Positions 13,241 to 21,905 of a DNA stretch of 64,000 bases are shown one piece after another. Below the pieces are notes generated by a model. It made no database searches, was not told the DNA's origin, and saw only the letters and a list, made by a program, of their open reading frames with translations. Positions within the stretch are counted from its first letter, which is position 1. Each line of letters starts with the position of its first letter. Position numbers and translations under genes: made by a program. Origin of the DNA: Dermatemys mawii (taxonomy: Eukaryota > Chordata > Testudines > Dermatemydidae); contig ML677351.1 of assembly GCA_007922305.1 (NCBI GenBank), forward strand, positions 16,273,119 to 16,337,118, in the 5' to 3' direction.

Positions 13241-14029
13241 TGTCATAAGTGTGAAGTAGCCTAGAGTTAGTGTTTACCTGTAAGGGGTTAAGCTAAAGGT
13301 AACCTGAGAGGTGGACAACTGACCAATGAGAAATTCCTCAGGAGACAAAGGATTTTAAGTTTCAGTTTCTCTCGGGGTCTCTCTCTGTTCACCTCAGCAA
13401 TGGGATGAACACAGCTATGTCTTACACTGTAACTATAAGATTCTATCAAGTACTGTAGTCAGTAAGTTACCTTCTTTTTATCACTTGGAGGGTTCTCAGT
13501 GGTGAGTGTTGGCTGGGTGCTTCTTGAGATTGTAAGCTTCAGCAGAGATCTCAACAGTGGGAGAAAGTTGCCTCGGGGGAGAGGTTTGGTTTCTGAATCC
13601 TTTTGTTGATTATGGTAGATGCTGTTCTATTGATGGTTATAAGAGATTTATTCCTTTCTTCTTTTCTTTTATTAAAATCTTTCTTTTAAGACTCTGACTG
13701 CTTGTTTTCCATTGTGTAAGATCCTGGTTTTGGATCGGGCACGTCTCGCAGGATCAGGCGAGGTTTGATTTCTTTATTCTCTCAAGCTTTCCAGGGAAGG
13801 AAGAAGTTTGGGGGGTTAGTGGAAAGGGAAAGATGGGTCTCAAACTACCCTAGACCTAGTTTGGTGGTGGTAGCTTACGAGGTCCAGATACAGAAGAAGT
13901 TGTGTTCTGGGGAAAAACATTGTAACCTAAGCTGGTAAAATAAGCTTGTGGGGGGGGGGGGGTATTTTTTTTTCATGCGGGTCCCCACATCTGTACCCAA
14001 GAGTTCAGAGTGGGGAGGCAATCCTGACA
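13241..14029 (+). mobile_element. Endogenous retrovirus-type solo LTR, copy 1 (789 bp)
   Basis: Starts TGTCA and ends TGACA, a 5-bp terminal inversion of the TG...CA type, flanked by an exact 5-bp duplication GCTTT. There is no second LTR, primer-binding site or internal coding region, so this is a solo LTR left by recombination between two LTRs. An ATTAAA polyadenylation-like signal is at 13671-13676 and a run of about 14 Gs lies near 13951. A near-identical copy is at 46717-47497, with scattered substitutions and small indels. Orientation is inferred from the polyadenylation-like signal. The retrovirus-like class is inferred from LTR shape and TSD length only. Confidence 0.88.
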
Positions 14030-14080
14030 GCTTTCCTTTCTGATCCAAAATAACCCATTTGTTCACCTTCAACATGTTCT
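14030..14080 (+). mobile_element. Older LTR fragment, continuation after insertion
   Basis: Begins with the duplicated GCTTT and continues 'cctttctgatccaaaataac', matching 13196-13216 of the host LTR. The right boundary is unclear; no TG...CA end was found. Confidence 0.45.
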
Positions 14081-14439
14081 GAAAGACTTATCTGGATTCC
14101 AAGGTGTTTCACTCTGCTGGTGCTGGGGTTGCAAACAAGATAGGGGTTAGGAAGGTGTTTGGACGATCTGCTTTTGTAATGTTTCTTTGATTGGATACAT
14201 TTGTGATTATAATCTTAAATCACTTACAGTATGTTAGATCTTTCATTAGTTTTAATAAGATTAGCCAGTGCTCAAATATCACACAGGATAGTGTTAGGTT
14301 TGATGTAAGAACTTAGATAGGACAGGATGAACAAATGAGGGAGACAATTGAAAGAGTTAAAGTAAGTAAATAAAATAAAGAATGGGCTCATGATGGTGGT
14401 ATGGTAGCTGAAGCAGAGAGGCAGTCACTTCCTAGGAAG
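14081..14439. other. Unassigned
   Basis: AT-rich sequence between the nested LTRs and the MIR fragment. Nothing recognised. Confidence 0.4.
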
Positions 14440-14631
14440 GATTGTCTTATGATTAGGCACTGAACTAAAACTTAGGAGATATAAATTCAATTCCTCATTT
14501 TGCCAAAGCTTCCTGGGCAAATCACTTAATCCCTCACTTCCTCAGCTCCTCAGATGTAAAATGGGATACAACTTTGTCCCTCTTGCCTACTTAGATTGTA
14601 AGCATTGCAAAGCAGAGACTGTCTCTGATTA
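14440..14631 (+). mobile_element. MIR-type SINE with LINE-like tail
   Basis: Contains the MIR core wording 'cctgggcaaatcacttaatc' and 'cctcagatgtaaaatggg', then an L2/MIR-type tail 'attgtaagcattgcaaagca'. The CACTG-ended transposon begins directly after its tail, so that transposon inserted into this SINE and is younger. Confidence 0.75.
14629..14631. repeat. Target-site duplication TTA (left)
   Basis: TTA precedes the left terminus CACTGG and is repeated at 17176-17178 after the right terminus. A 3-bp duplication is usual for EnSpm/CACTA elements and also occurs in Harbinger elements. Confidence 0.6.
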
Positions 14632-14643
14632 CACTGGTCTACA
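14632..14643. repeat. Left terminal inverted repeat
   Basis: CACTGGTCTACA. GTCTAC recurs at about 14657 in the adjacent sequence, a possible subterminal repeat. Confidence 0.6.
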
Positions 14644-14683
14644 ATTTTTTAGAAGTCGTCTACTTCAGAGATAAAATGTGATA

Positions 14684-14689
14684 TTTATT
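14684..14689 (-). terminator. AATAAA polyadenylation signal
   Basis: The plus strand reads TTTATT, so the coding strand has AATAAA about 290 bp beyond the last stop of the transposon ORF and inside the element. It fits 3'-end formation of the transposon transcript, but such hexamers are common in AT-rich DNA. Confidence 0.35.
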
Positions 14690-14976
14690 ATGTATTTTGA
14701 TGTGCTGAATTCAAATATGACAATTAAAACAACTGGTTGGCTACTGTTTCTAAGATATTTAAGTTTTTACATTTTATGTCTATGTATATTGTGTAGATAG
14801 TAGAGTTTTAATCATAAATTGTAAACCTAGGTCTTTTCATGTGTTTATGGTTGCTTTACATGATAATATTTCACCTGTCCTGTTTATGTAACACTTTAAA
14901 AATCAGCAAAAGGGTTATATAAATAAAATGTATTATGAAACAAAAGGCAAAAAACTATTATGTACATAGTTTAGTC

Positions 14977-15126
14977 CTATTCAGTGTCTACTCGGTGCTT
15001 CTTGGCTTGTCTCTTGTATTCATTAAATGGAGCATCTCTTGTCACTGTCCAGCAATAGTCTGCAAGCATTGATGGGCTCCATTTGCCCTGATAGCGTTTC
15101 TCCATTGTTGCAATGTTCTGGTGAAA
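14977..15126 (-). pseudogene. Open C-terminal tail of the transposon ORF beyond the premature stop
   Basis: After the TGA at 15127-15129 the same frame stays open for 49 codons to a TAG at 14977-14979. The tail has the look of a conserved domain end (FHQ near its start, then ADYCW and a basic stretch near the C-terminus). The ORF therefore originally ended at 14977, and the TGA is most simply a nonsense change, probably CGA to TGA at a CpG. An internal stop with a coding continuation is seen directly; the ancestral Arg codon is inferred. Confidence 0.7.
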
Positions 15127-16665
15127 TCACTCGCCGTGCTCGTCGCTCATTGCTCCGCAGTTCGGTGGGAAAAAATCTAGATGAGAGTGCAAAAAATGTA
15201 TCTTTAGTGACATGTTGCAACCAAGGCTTTTGTATGTCTTGAGGAGGTTTTCCACCAACAACCTGTAGTTGTCTGCCTTGTTGTTTCCGAGAAAATGTAT
15301 TGCTACTGACTGGAAGGCTTTCCATGCCGTCTTTTCCTTGCCACGCAGTGCATGGTCAAATGCATCATCTCGAAGAAGTTCACGAATCTGAGGACCAACA
15401 AAGACACCTTCCTTTATCTTAGCTTCACTTAACCTTGGAAATTTTCCACGGAGGTAATTGAAAGCTGCTTGTGTTTTGTCAATGGCCTTGACAAAGTTCT
15501 TCATCAGACCCAGCTTAATGTGTAAGGGTGGTAACAAAATCTTCCTTGATTCAACAAGTGATGGATGCTGAATACTTTTCCTCCCAGGCTCCAATGACTG
15601 TCGGAGTGGCCAATCTTTCTTAATGTAGTGGGAATCTCTTGCACGACTATCCCATTCACAGAGAAAACAGCAGTACTTTGTGTATCCAGTCTGCAGACCA
15701 AGCAAGAGAGCAACAACCTTCAAATTGCCACAAAGCTGCCACTGATGTTGGTCATAGTTTATGCACCTCAAAAGTTGTTTCATGTTGTCATAGGTTTCCT
15801 TCATATGGACTGCATGACCAACTGGAATTGATGGCAAAACATTGCCGTTATGCAGCAAAACAGCCTTAAGACTCATCTTCGATGAATCAGTGAAGAGTCT
15901 CCACTCATTTGGATCGTGAACAATGTTGAGGGCTGCCATCACACCATCGATGTTGTTGCAGGCTACAAGATCACCTTCCATGAAGAAGAATGGGACAAGA
16001 TCCTTTTGACGGTCACGGAACATGGAAACCCTAACATCACCTGCCAGGAGATTCCACTGCTGTAGTCTGGAGCACAACAGCTCTGCCTTACTCTTAGGTA
16101 GTTCCAAATCCCTGACAAGGTCATTCAGTTCAGCTTGTGTTATGAGGTGTGGTTCAGAGGAGGAGGATGGGAGAAAATGTGGGTCCTGTGACATTGATGG
16201 TTCAGGACCAGAAGTTTCATCCTCTTCCTCGTCTGACTCAAGTGAAAATGATTCTGGTGCATCAGAAACCGGCAGTCCTTCTCCGTGGGGTATTGGGCGT
16301 CTAGCTGATGGAATGTTTGGATAATGCACAGTCCACTTTTTCTTCTTTGACACACCTTTCCCAACTGGAGGCACCATGTAGAAGTAACAATTGCTGGTAT
16401 GATCTGTTGGCTCTCTCCAAATCATTGGCACTGCAAAAGGCATACATTTCCTTTTCCTGTTCAACCACTGGCGAAGATTTGTTGCACAAGAGTTGCAGCA
16501 TATGTGTGGGGCCCACCTCTTGTCCTGATCTCCAATTTTGCAGCCAAAATGTAGGTGATAGGCTTTCTTAACCATAGTGGTTATACTGTGCTTTTGTGAT
16601 GCAAAAGTCACTTCACCACAAACATAGCAGAAGTTATCTGCACCGTTCACACAAGTACGAGGCAT
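15127..16665 (-). CDS. Transposon-encoded protein, putative CMC-type transposase (512 aa, C-terminally truncated)
   Basis: By far the longest open frame in the window. An in-frame TGA three codons upstream (16672-16674) fixes this ATG as the first usable start. The N-terminus is Cys-rich (C5, CYVC at 13-16, C42, CCNSC at 56-60), probably a zinc-binding DNA-recognition domain. Residues about 139-172 form an acidic, Ser-rich linker (SDEEEDE at 144-150). The middle and C-terminal part carries FTDSSK (D260), CGNLKV (312-317), CCFLCEWDSR (332-341) and ends SDEHGE (507-512). The arrangement suggests a DDE-type nuclease with an inserted CxxC: D260 and a Glu near 509-512 are candidate catalytic residues, and N314 may replace the second Asp. 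It stops prematurely, about 50 codons short of the frame's natural end, so activity is unlikely. Host domestication is not indicated, because it lies within transposon termini. The family resemblance is firm; the catalytic assignments are inference. Confidence 0.8.
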   Translation of the reverse strand: MPRTCVNGADNFCYVCGEVTFASQKHSITTMVKKAYHLHFGCKIGDQDKRWAPHICCNSCATNLRQWLNRKRKCMPFAVPMIWREPTDHTSNCYFYMVPPVGKGVSKKKKWTVHYPNIPSARRPIPHGEGLPVSDAPESFSLESDEEEDETSGPEPSMSQDPHFLPSSSSEPHLITQAELNDLVRDLELPKSKAELLCSRLQQWNLLAGDVRVSMFRDRQKDLVPFFFMEGDLVACNNIDGVMAALNIVHDPNEWRLFTDSSKMSLKAVLLHNGNVLPSIPVGHAVHMKETYDNMKQLLRCINYDQHQWQLCGNLKVVALLLGLQTGYTKYCCFLCEWDSRARDSHYIKKDWPLRQSLEPGRKSIQHPSLVESRKILLPPLHIKLGLMKNFVKAIDKTQAAFNYLRGKFPRLSEAKIKEGVFVGPQIRELLRDDAFDHALRGKEKTAWKAFQSVAIHFLGNNKADNYRLLVENLLKTYKSLGCNMSLKIHFLHSHLDFFPPNCGAMSDEHGE

Positions 16666-16783
16666 CTCTGCTCACTTTGGCTAAACAGAAATGTGTCCCT
16701 TTGCAAAATCAAACACTGACAAATAAGAGAGCACGACACTGTATGATTTCTAGAGCTGATATAGGGCAATCTGTTCAGCAGAG

Positions 16784-16884
16784 TGATGAAAGCTTTGTTA
16801 TGATTGCATCATCCATGACTTCTAGGAATAACACGATGCAATTCATATCATGTATGATGCAATACCAGCTTCAGATTGCATCAT
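16784..16884 (-). promoter_or_regulatory. Cluster of ATTGCATCAT motifs upstream of the transposon ORF
   Basis: ATTGCATCAT occurs exactly at 16803-16812 and 16875-16884 on the plus strand and at 16854-16863 on the minus strand. A near copy (GATGCAAT) lies at 16835-16842, and TGATGAAAG is at 16784-16792. The cluster is about 120-220 bp upstream of the ATG and about 290-390 bp inside the right terminus. TGATGCAAT is the C/EBP-ATF composite (amino-acid response) element recognised by ATF4-containing dimers. The motifs could equally be subterminal transposase-binding repeats, which CACTA elements commonly have. Confidence 0.5.
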
Positions 16885-17163
16885 TCATTGTTTTGCCTAA
16901 AAAACAAGTACTGTCCAAACCCAGTCATAGATTTATTCATAGATCCAGTCAAAAATGTATTTTAGTCATTTCTGGTTTAAATTGAGATTCCTTCCCTTTA
17001 TTACTCACTTATCCTCTGCCATTCCCATGTCAAGGGTCGTATATACTGACCCAATATCATATCTTGAAAACTAGAGCCAATCAACAATTTTAAGCATCAT
17101 TTTCGTTCTCAGTGACCCAGAATTAGTAAAGTTTGACTACATTTATTTCAGAAGCATTTTGGC

Positions 17164-17175
17164 TGTAGAGCAGTG
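17164..17175. repeat. Right terminal inverted repeat
   Basis: TGTAGAGCAGTG on the plus strand, complementary to the left end at 11 of 12 positions, followed by TTA at 17176-17178. Confidence 0.6.
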
Positions 17176-17178
17176 TTA

Positions 17179-18381
17179 TCTTTATGATATCACCTACTAT
17201 AATGATCTCAGTTGAGGCCTCTAGACAGTATTATCATCTAAACAGCCAACACTTTATTGAAAGGGCAATTGACTATAATCTGCATATTATCTCTCTCTCC
17301 TGGAACTGATAATTGAGGGCTGGACCTTGGTGGTGAGTAAGATAGGAAGAACTGGTTTTGAGCTCTTATGAAAGTCTTACCACATTTAGCTTTCTTTGTA
17401 ATTCTCTAGAAATTCAGTGAGATTTTTTGTGCAGAGACTTAATATTTGAAACACATCCTGTTCTATAGATGAAAAAGCATGAATTTGTTTATTTCATAGT
17501 TAGCTGCTTAAATAGAATGAAAAAAACCCCAGAAGTATTTAGAAGTAGCAAAAAATCAGAGAGGATAATTGCAGTCTACCTTTCTGGTAAATGTTTGTGC
17601 TGGAACCAAGAGCTATATATTCATAGTTTTAAACAGGGTGTGGCAAGGTGCAGCATACTGCATTTAAAGCCTAAAACATGTGTAAAGCAAAATAGGTGGT
17701 TGTGAGAAGTATTATGGATCAGAGCCTATAATATTGGATTTGTTTTGCCAAAATAAGCAACAGTCATTGTTTAAAATGTCTGAATATTTAATCAAAATTA
17801 TTAGACTGTTTGTTAAGTCATTTCTGCAGTATTTTTACTGCCATATCCAATCTACCTACAGAGTTGTAGTGAGATTGGTGTTAGAATGTTGATGATATTC
17901 TCTGCTCCTCTGTTGGTTAGGTCTTATCTCAATGGACAGCTCTCTGAAGAGGAGGAATTTTGACAGCTGTTTTGTATCCTGCTTTATTTTATTTAATATT
18001 CATACATAGCTTCTATTGGATGTTTTGTAGGCACGTAAAATCATTTCACTGCTCAGGATATTTTTTTTAATTGTATATTTAAGCTTCAAGATCATCAATT
18101 TGTCTGCACACGGTCAGAAATATCACCTTTTTATATTCAAACATCATCATAGTCCTGTGGACACTGATCCAGATTTCATTGATTTTGTTCCTGTTGCTGT
18201 AGTGGGGTAAATTAAAGGCCAGATTCTGAACAGCCCTAACTTCCAGTGGTTTTGAGATCTATATCTGAGATTATGAACTCTAATTTCAATTAACCTGGCC
18301 TGGGTATCTAATTGATATAGAAACCCTAAGCCTAGTGCGTATTTGTATGATTTTGCAAGGGAAGTATGACACAAACTTATC
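17179..18381. other. Unassigned AT-rich sequence
   Basis: No gene or repeat recognised. The open frames at 17469 and 18147 are short and featureless. Confidence 0.4.
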
Positions 18382-19048
18382 TGTGATTGGGGTGGTTACC
18401 TGTTCCAGCCCTGAAAGAGTTAAAAGCTAGCCTTTGAGAGGGCTGGGGCTGAAAGTAAGGGCTAGGCTTATTGGGGAAGCAGCCACAGCTGGGCCACGCC
18501 CCAATCAGGCCACACTTGGCCCTGTTATAAGGGCCCAGGGAGGCACTGTAGAGGGAGAAGGACCTGGTTGCCTGAAGGCATAGGGTACAGATGACCGAGC
18601 AGGGTTGGGGAAAGGTGAGAGGAGTTGGGGAGCTCCCGCCTGGCACTTGATAGCAAGGCCTATGAGTAGGCACTGGAGCTGCAAAGGGACAGTCCAGGGG
18701 TTAAGTAAAGGCAAAAGGTCCAAACCCCTCTCGGCTATGATGAGTGGTGTTTACACTGCAGTCTGCCTCAGGGAACAGTGGCTTGATGCTGACTGGCAGT
18801 AGGCATAGTCTGAGGCAAGATGGGGATAGAAGGTTGGGGGTTCCCCGGGGAGGGGAGACCCAGAGAGAGAGTTGGGGCACTGCCAGGGGGCAGCACCCCA
18901 CATAGAGGAACACCGGGGTCCAGGAGGGATGCAGAGGGCCAGCAACAGGTGAGACACTGGCCAGCAGAGAGCGCTCCAGAGCTGGAAAGAGTTAATTCCC
19001 AGACAGCCGGCAGGAGGCGCCGCACCGGTGAGTCATTGAGTTGCTACA
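18382..19048 (+). mobile_element. Decayed Gypsy-type solo LTR
   Basis: A GC-rich island in AT-rich DNA that begins TGTGATTGGGG and ends ...GTTGCTACA. It includes 'ttataagggcccagggaggc' and 'ccagcagagagcgctccaga', wording I associate with a common turtle LTR family, possibly related to the LTR at 35270. I find no convincing 5-bp duplication, so the boundaries are approximate. Several overlapping open frames here on both strands only reflect high GC. Confidence 0.55.
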
Positions 19049-19297
19049 GGACCATATAAGACCTTAGATTTTAATTGTGTAGGAGTAACTTATATCAGAT
19101 ATATGCACTTTAATGACTAATAGCCTCTGCTGTAACTAATATAAAGTAATCAAAATTTAAAATCTAAGCCAATAAGGATTAAGGAGGTTATTTTAAAGCA
19201 TCCTTTCTTCCAATAGGATTCCCAGTACAGAAAACATAACACTGCACAACAACTCCCAGCCTCCACTGTTGATGCTTTTGTTTGCTTTACACATTAA

Positions 19298-19328
19298 ATA
19301 TACATGTACACGTGTGTGCACACACACA
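19298..19328. repeat. Alternating purine-pyrimidine tract (CA/TG rich)
   Basis: Thirty-one bases of perfect purine-pyrimidine alternation, including the 14-bp palindrome GTGTGTGCACACAC (19312-19325). It is a simple repeat with Z-DNA or cruciform potential. Confidence 0.8.
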
Positions 19329-19782
19329 AACACTTATTCTATTAACATCATAAATAAATAAAATGATAACACTTTTCACTTCTGGATGTCAGGGAAATAC
19401 TGCAGGTGAAACAGGCAAAAGTTTATTCAGGTAGAAAATTAATCTTTACAGAGCAAACTTGTAGATATTATATTGGGGAAAAGAGAGGTTGTGCAATGCA
19501 TATAGAGTAAGTGTTACATTCTTCTGCTTAGAATCAATAGGTAACATCTTTATTAATATTCAGGCTGTAATAATTAAGGACTAGATCATAGCATTACAAT
19601 CTCATAGCTCATTGTAAATGGTAGCCCTTTGTGGCACTAGTCCTGCAGGAGTCTGTGAGGAGTTAGCCTTTGCTGGCCTGAAGCACACTACGAAGGGATA
19701 TACTTGGGGTTACTTGTGTTGTCTAATGTGCCTGCAGTTTGAAGTTAAGGCTCTGCTTCTTCCCACCTCTTACTGCTTTGCA
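19329..19782. other. Unassigned
   Basis: AT-rich sequence between the CA tract and the CR1 copy. Nothing recognised. Confidence 0.4.
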
Positions 19783-20575
19783 TAAAACTGGAAGGGACCT
19801 TGAGAGGTCATCTTGTCCAGTCCCCTGCACTCATTGCAAGTCTAAGTATTATCTAGACCATCCCTGACAGATGTTTGTGTAACGTGCTCTTAAAAATCTC
19901 CAGTTATGGAGATTCCACAGGCTTTTTAGGCAATTTATTCCAGTGCTTAACTATCCTTAGAGTTAGGAAGTTTTTCCTAATGTCCAACTTAAACCTTCCT
20001 TGCATAATCATACCCCAGTATCAAAGGAAGAAGGAGGTCCAGCAATTTAAGCTCATTGCTTCTTGTCCTATGCTCAGAGGTTAAGAAGAGAAAAAATCTT
20101 CCCTCTCCTTTTACAACCTTTTATATACTTGAAAAATGTTATGTCCCCTTATGGTCTTCTCTTTTCCAGACTAGACAAACCCAGGTTTTTTTCAATCTTC
20201 CCTCATGTCTCATGTCTTCTATATCTTTAATAATTGTTGTTGCTCTTCTCTGGATTCTTTTTCCAATTTGTCCATATCCTTCCGGAAACCCAGAACTGGG
20301 CACAATACTTCAGTTGAGGCCTAATCAGCATGGAGTAGAGCAGAAGAATTACTTCTCATGTCTTTCCTACAAAACTGCTGCTAATACATCCCAGAATGGT
20401 GTTAGCTTTTTTTGCAATAGTGTTACACTGTTGACTATATTTAGTTTGTGGTCCTCTGTGACCCCCAGATCCCTTCTCCAGTATTCCTTCCTAGGCAGTC
20501 AGTTCCCATTTTGTATATGTGCAACTGATTTTTCCTTCCTAAATGGAGTACTTATACTTGTAGTGGAATTAATCA
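19783..20575 (-). mobile_element. CR1 LINE, 5'-truncated (3' UTR and end of ORF2)
   Basis: The plus strand reads as the reverse complement of CR1, starting at its 3' end (AACTGGAAGGGACCTTGAGA). Blocks such as 'ttattccagtgcttaacta' and 'aggaagtttttcctaatgtc' and the stretch corresponding to the ORF2 C-terminus follow. Frames are interrupted. The 179-codon plus-strand frame at 20056-20595 is antisense to this element and not a gene. Confidence 0.85.
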
Positions 20576-20754
20576 CAGTATCTGATCATGATTAATAAAG
20601 CTTATATGCCTATATGCTAAGCAGTAGTCACTGTGTAGCATCACTGCAGCTTCAGGTTGTTGTACCCTTCTATCACAGAGGAGAATGGCCCTGAGCCACT
20701 ATCTCCTTAATCCCCATGCAAGATGGGTACAGGCAGCCTCCATGGGTACTCATA

Positions 20755-21905
20755 GATTTTAATTCCAGAAGGGACCATCATGATACTCTAGTCTGACTTC
20801 CTACACATTGCACAGCATCTCATCCACCCACTCCTGTAAATAGGCCCTTAACCTCTGTCTGTAATGAAGTAATCAGACCTTGATTTAAAGACTTCATTAC
20901 AGAGAACTTACCATTTGCTTTTGGTCAAAACGTGTACCACTGTGTTGTTCTCCAGTCTGAAGATGAGAGCACAAAAACTCCAGGGTCTCTGCCAATCTGC
21001 AGTGGTGGAAAATTCATTCCCAACCCCAAATATGGCAGTCAGTCAGACCTTAGGCATATGTGTGAGACATACCAGCCAGACATGAAAGAATTTTCTATAA
21101 TAACTCAATGCCCTCCCCATTCAATGACCCATCTCTGCCATTGGGGATATTTGCTACTAGTAGCCATGGACCATATGCTATTGTAGGCACTCTCATCACA
21201 TCATCCCCTCCAGAAACTTATCAAGCTCAGTCTAGAAACAAGTTAGGAGTTCTGCCATCACTGTTCCTTCACTCCATCTAATTTCAAGCCTAAATTTGTT
21301 GATGGTCAGTTTCTTCTTTCTTCTTCTGCATACATTGGCCTTCAGCTTAAATATCCCAGCTTCCTCCCTCGTGTTTATCCCTCTGATGCACTTATAAAGA
21401 GCAATCATATCCCTCCTCATCCTTTGTTTTGATAAGGAGCTTGGCTTGTTTAGCTTAAGTCTCCTCTCATAAGGTACATTCTTCATCCTTCTGATCATCC
21501 TACTCACCTTTCTCTGCATCTGTTACAGGTTGAATTAATCTTTTTTAAACATGGGAGACCAGAACTGCACCCAGTATTTTACATGAGGTCTCACCAGGGC
21601 CTCATACAATTGTAACACCACTTCCCAATATTTGCTAGAAATACCTTGTTTGATGCATCCTAGGATTGCATTCACCTCTTTCATGGCTGCATCACATTGG
21701 CGGCTCATAGTCTTCTTGAGATTGACTAATACACTCAGGTCTTTCTCCTCCTTTGTCATTTCTAGTTGATAAATCCCGATTTTAAAACAAAAATTCTTGT
21801 TGTTAGCCCCTAAGTGCACAATCTTGCACTTTACACCATTAAATTTCATCTTGTTTCTATCAATCCAGTTTTCAAGCTTGTCCAAAGCTTCATGGAGCCT
21901 TCAAA
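20755..21905 (-). mobile_element. CR1 LINE, 5'-truncated, with two ORF2 C-terminal segments
   Basis: The 3' end is at left (CCAGAAGGGACCATCATGAT). Two adjacent minus-strand frames, 21535-21885 (116 aa) and 21232-21519 (95 aa), are consecutive parts of the ORF2 C-terminus. The first has DRNKMKFN, a CK...HLG motif, EKDL and LVRPHVKYWVQFWSP; the second starts with MQRKVSRMIRRMK and has YERRL. These are hallmarks of the CR1 reverse-transcriptase C-terminal region. A frameshift or stop near 21520-21535 separates them, so the copy is dead. It is a different subfamily from the neighbour at 19783. Confidence 0.9.

Larger units (their letters stand above)
14632..17175 (-). mobile_element. EnSpm/CACTA-like (CMC) DNA transposon, 2544 bp
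   Basis: The left end CACTGGTCTACA and the right end, read inward, CACTGCTCTACA match at 11 of 12 positions, and TTA flanks both sides. The element encloses one long minus-strand ORF (14977-16665 ignoring one stop), with 510 bp upstream of its ATG and 345 bp downstream of its last stop. CACTA/CACTG termini with 2-3 bp duplications are the hallmark of the CMC (EnSpm) superfamily, so that is my call. From memory, very similar ORFs are multicopy in turtles and some arthropods, but I cannot verify their formal classification here. Harbinger is the main alternative on TSD length, but its termini do not usually start CACTG. Confidence 0.65.

Noticed and set aside
13019..13264. 81-codon plus-strand frame
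   Set aside because: Spans the junction of the older and younger LTRs, so it cannot be an ancestral gene.
15023..15325. 100-codon minus-strand frame overlapping the transposon ORF
   Set aside because: Alternative frame over the C-terminal coding region; no motif.
16022..16324. 100-codon plus-strand Ser-rich frame
   Set aside because: Mirror of the acidic Ser-rich linker of the minus-strand transposon protein.
16596..16985. 129-codon plus-strand open frame
   Set aside because: Antisense to the start and upstream region of the transposon ORF. It spans the ATTGCATCAT cluster and has no domain.
18605..19059. Several 65-85-codon frames on both strands
   Set aside because: They arise from the GC-rich LTR at 18382-19048; no protein motif.
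20056..20595. 179-codon plus-strand open frame
   Set aside because: It is the antisense of a CR1 copy whose coding strand is minus; composition and overlap explain it.
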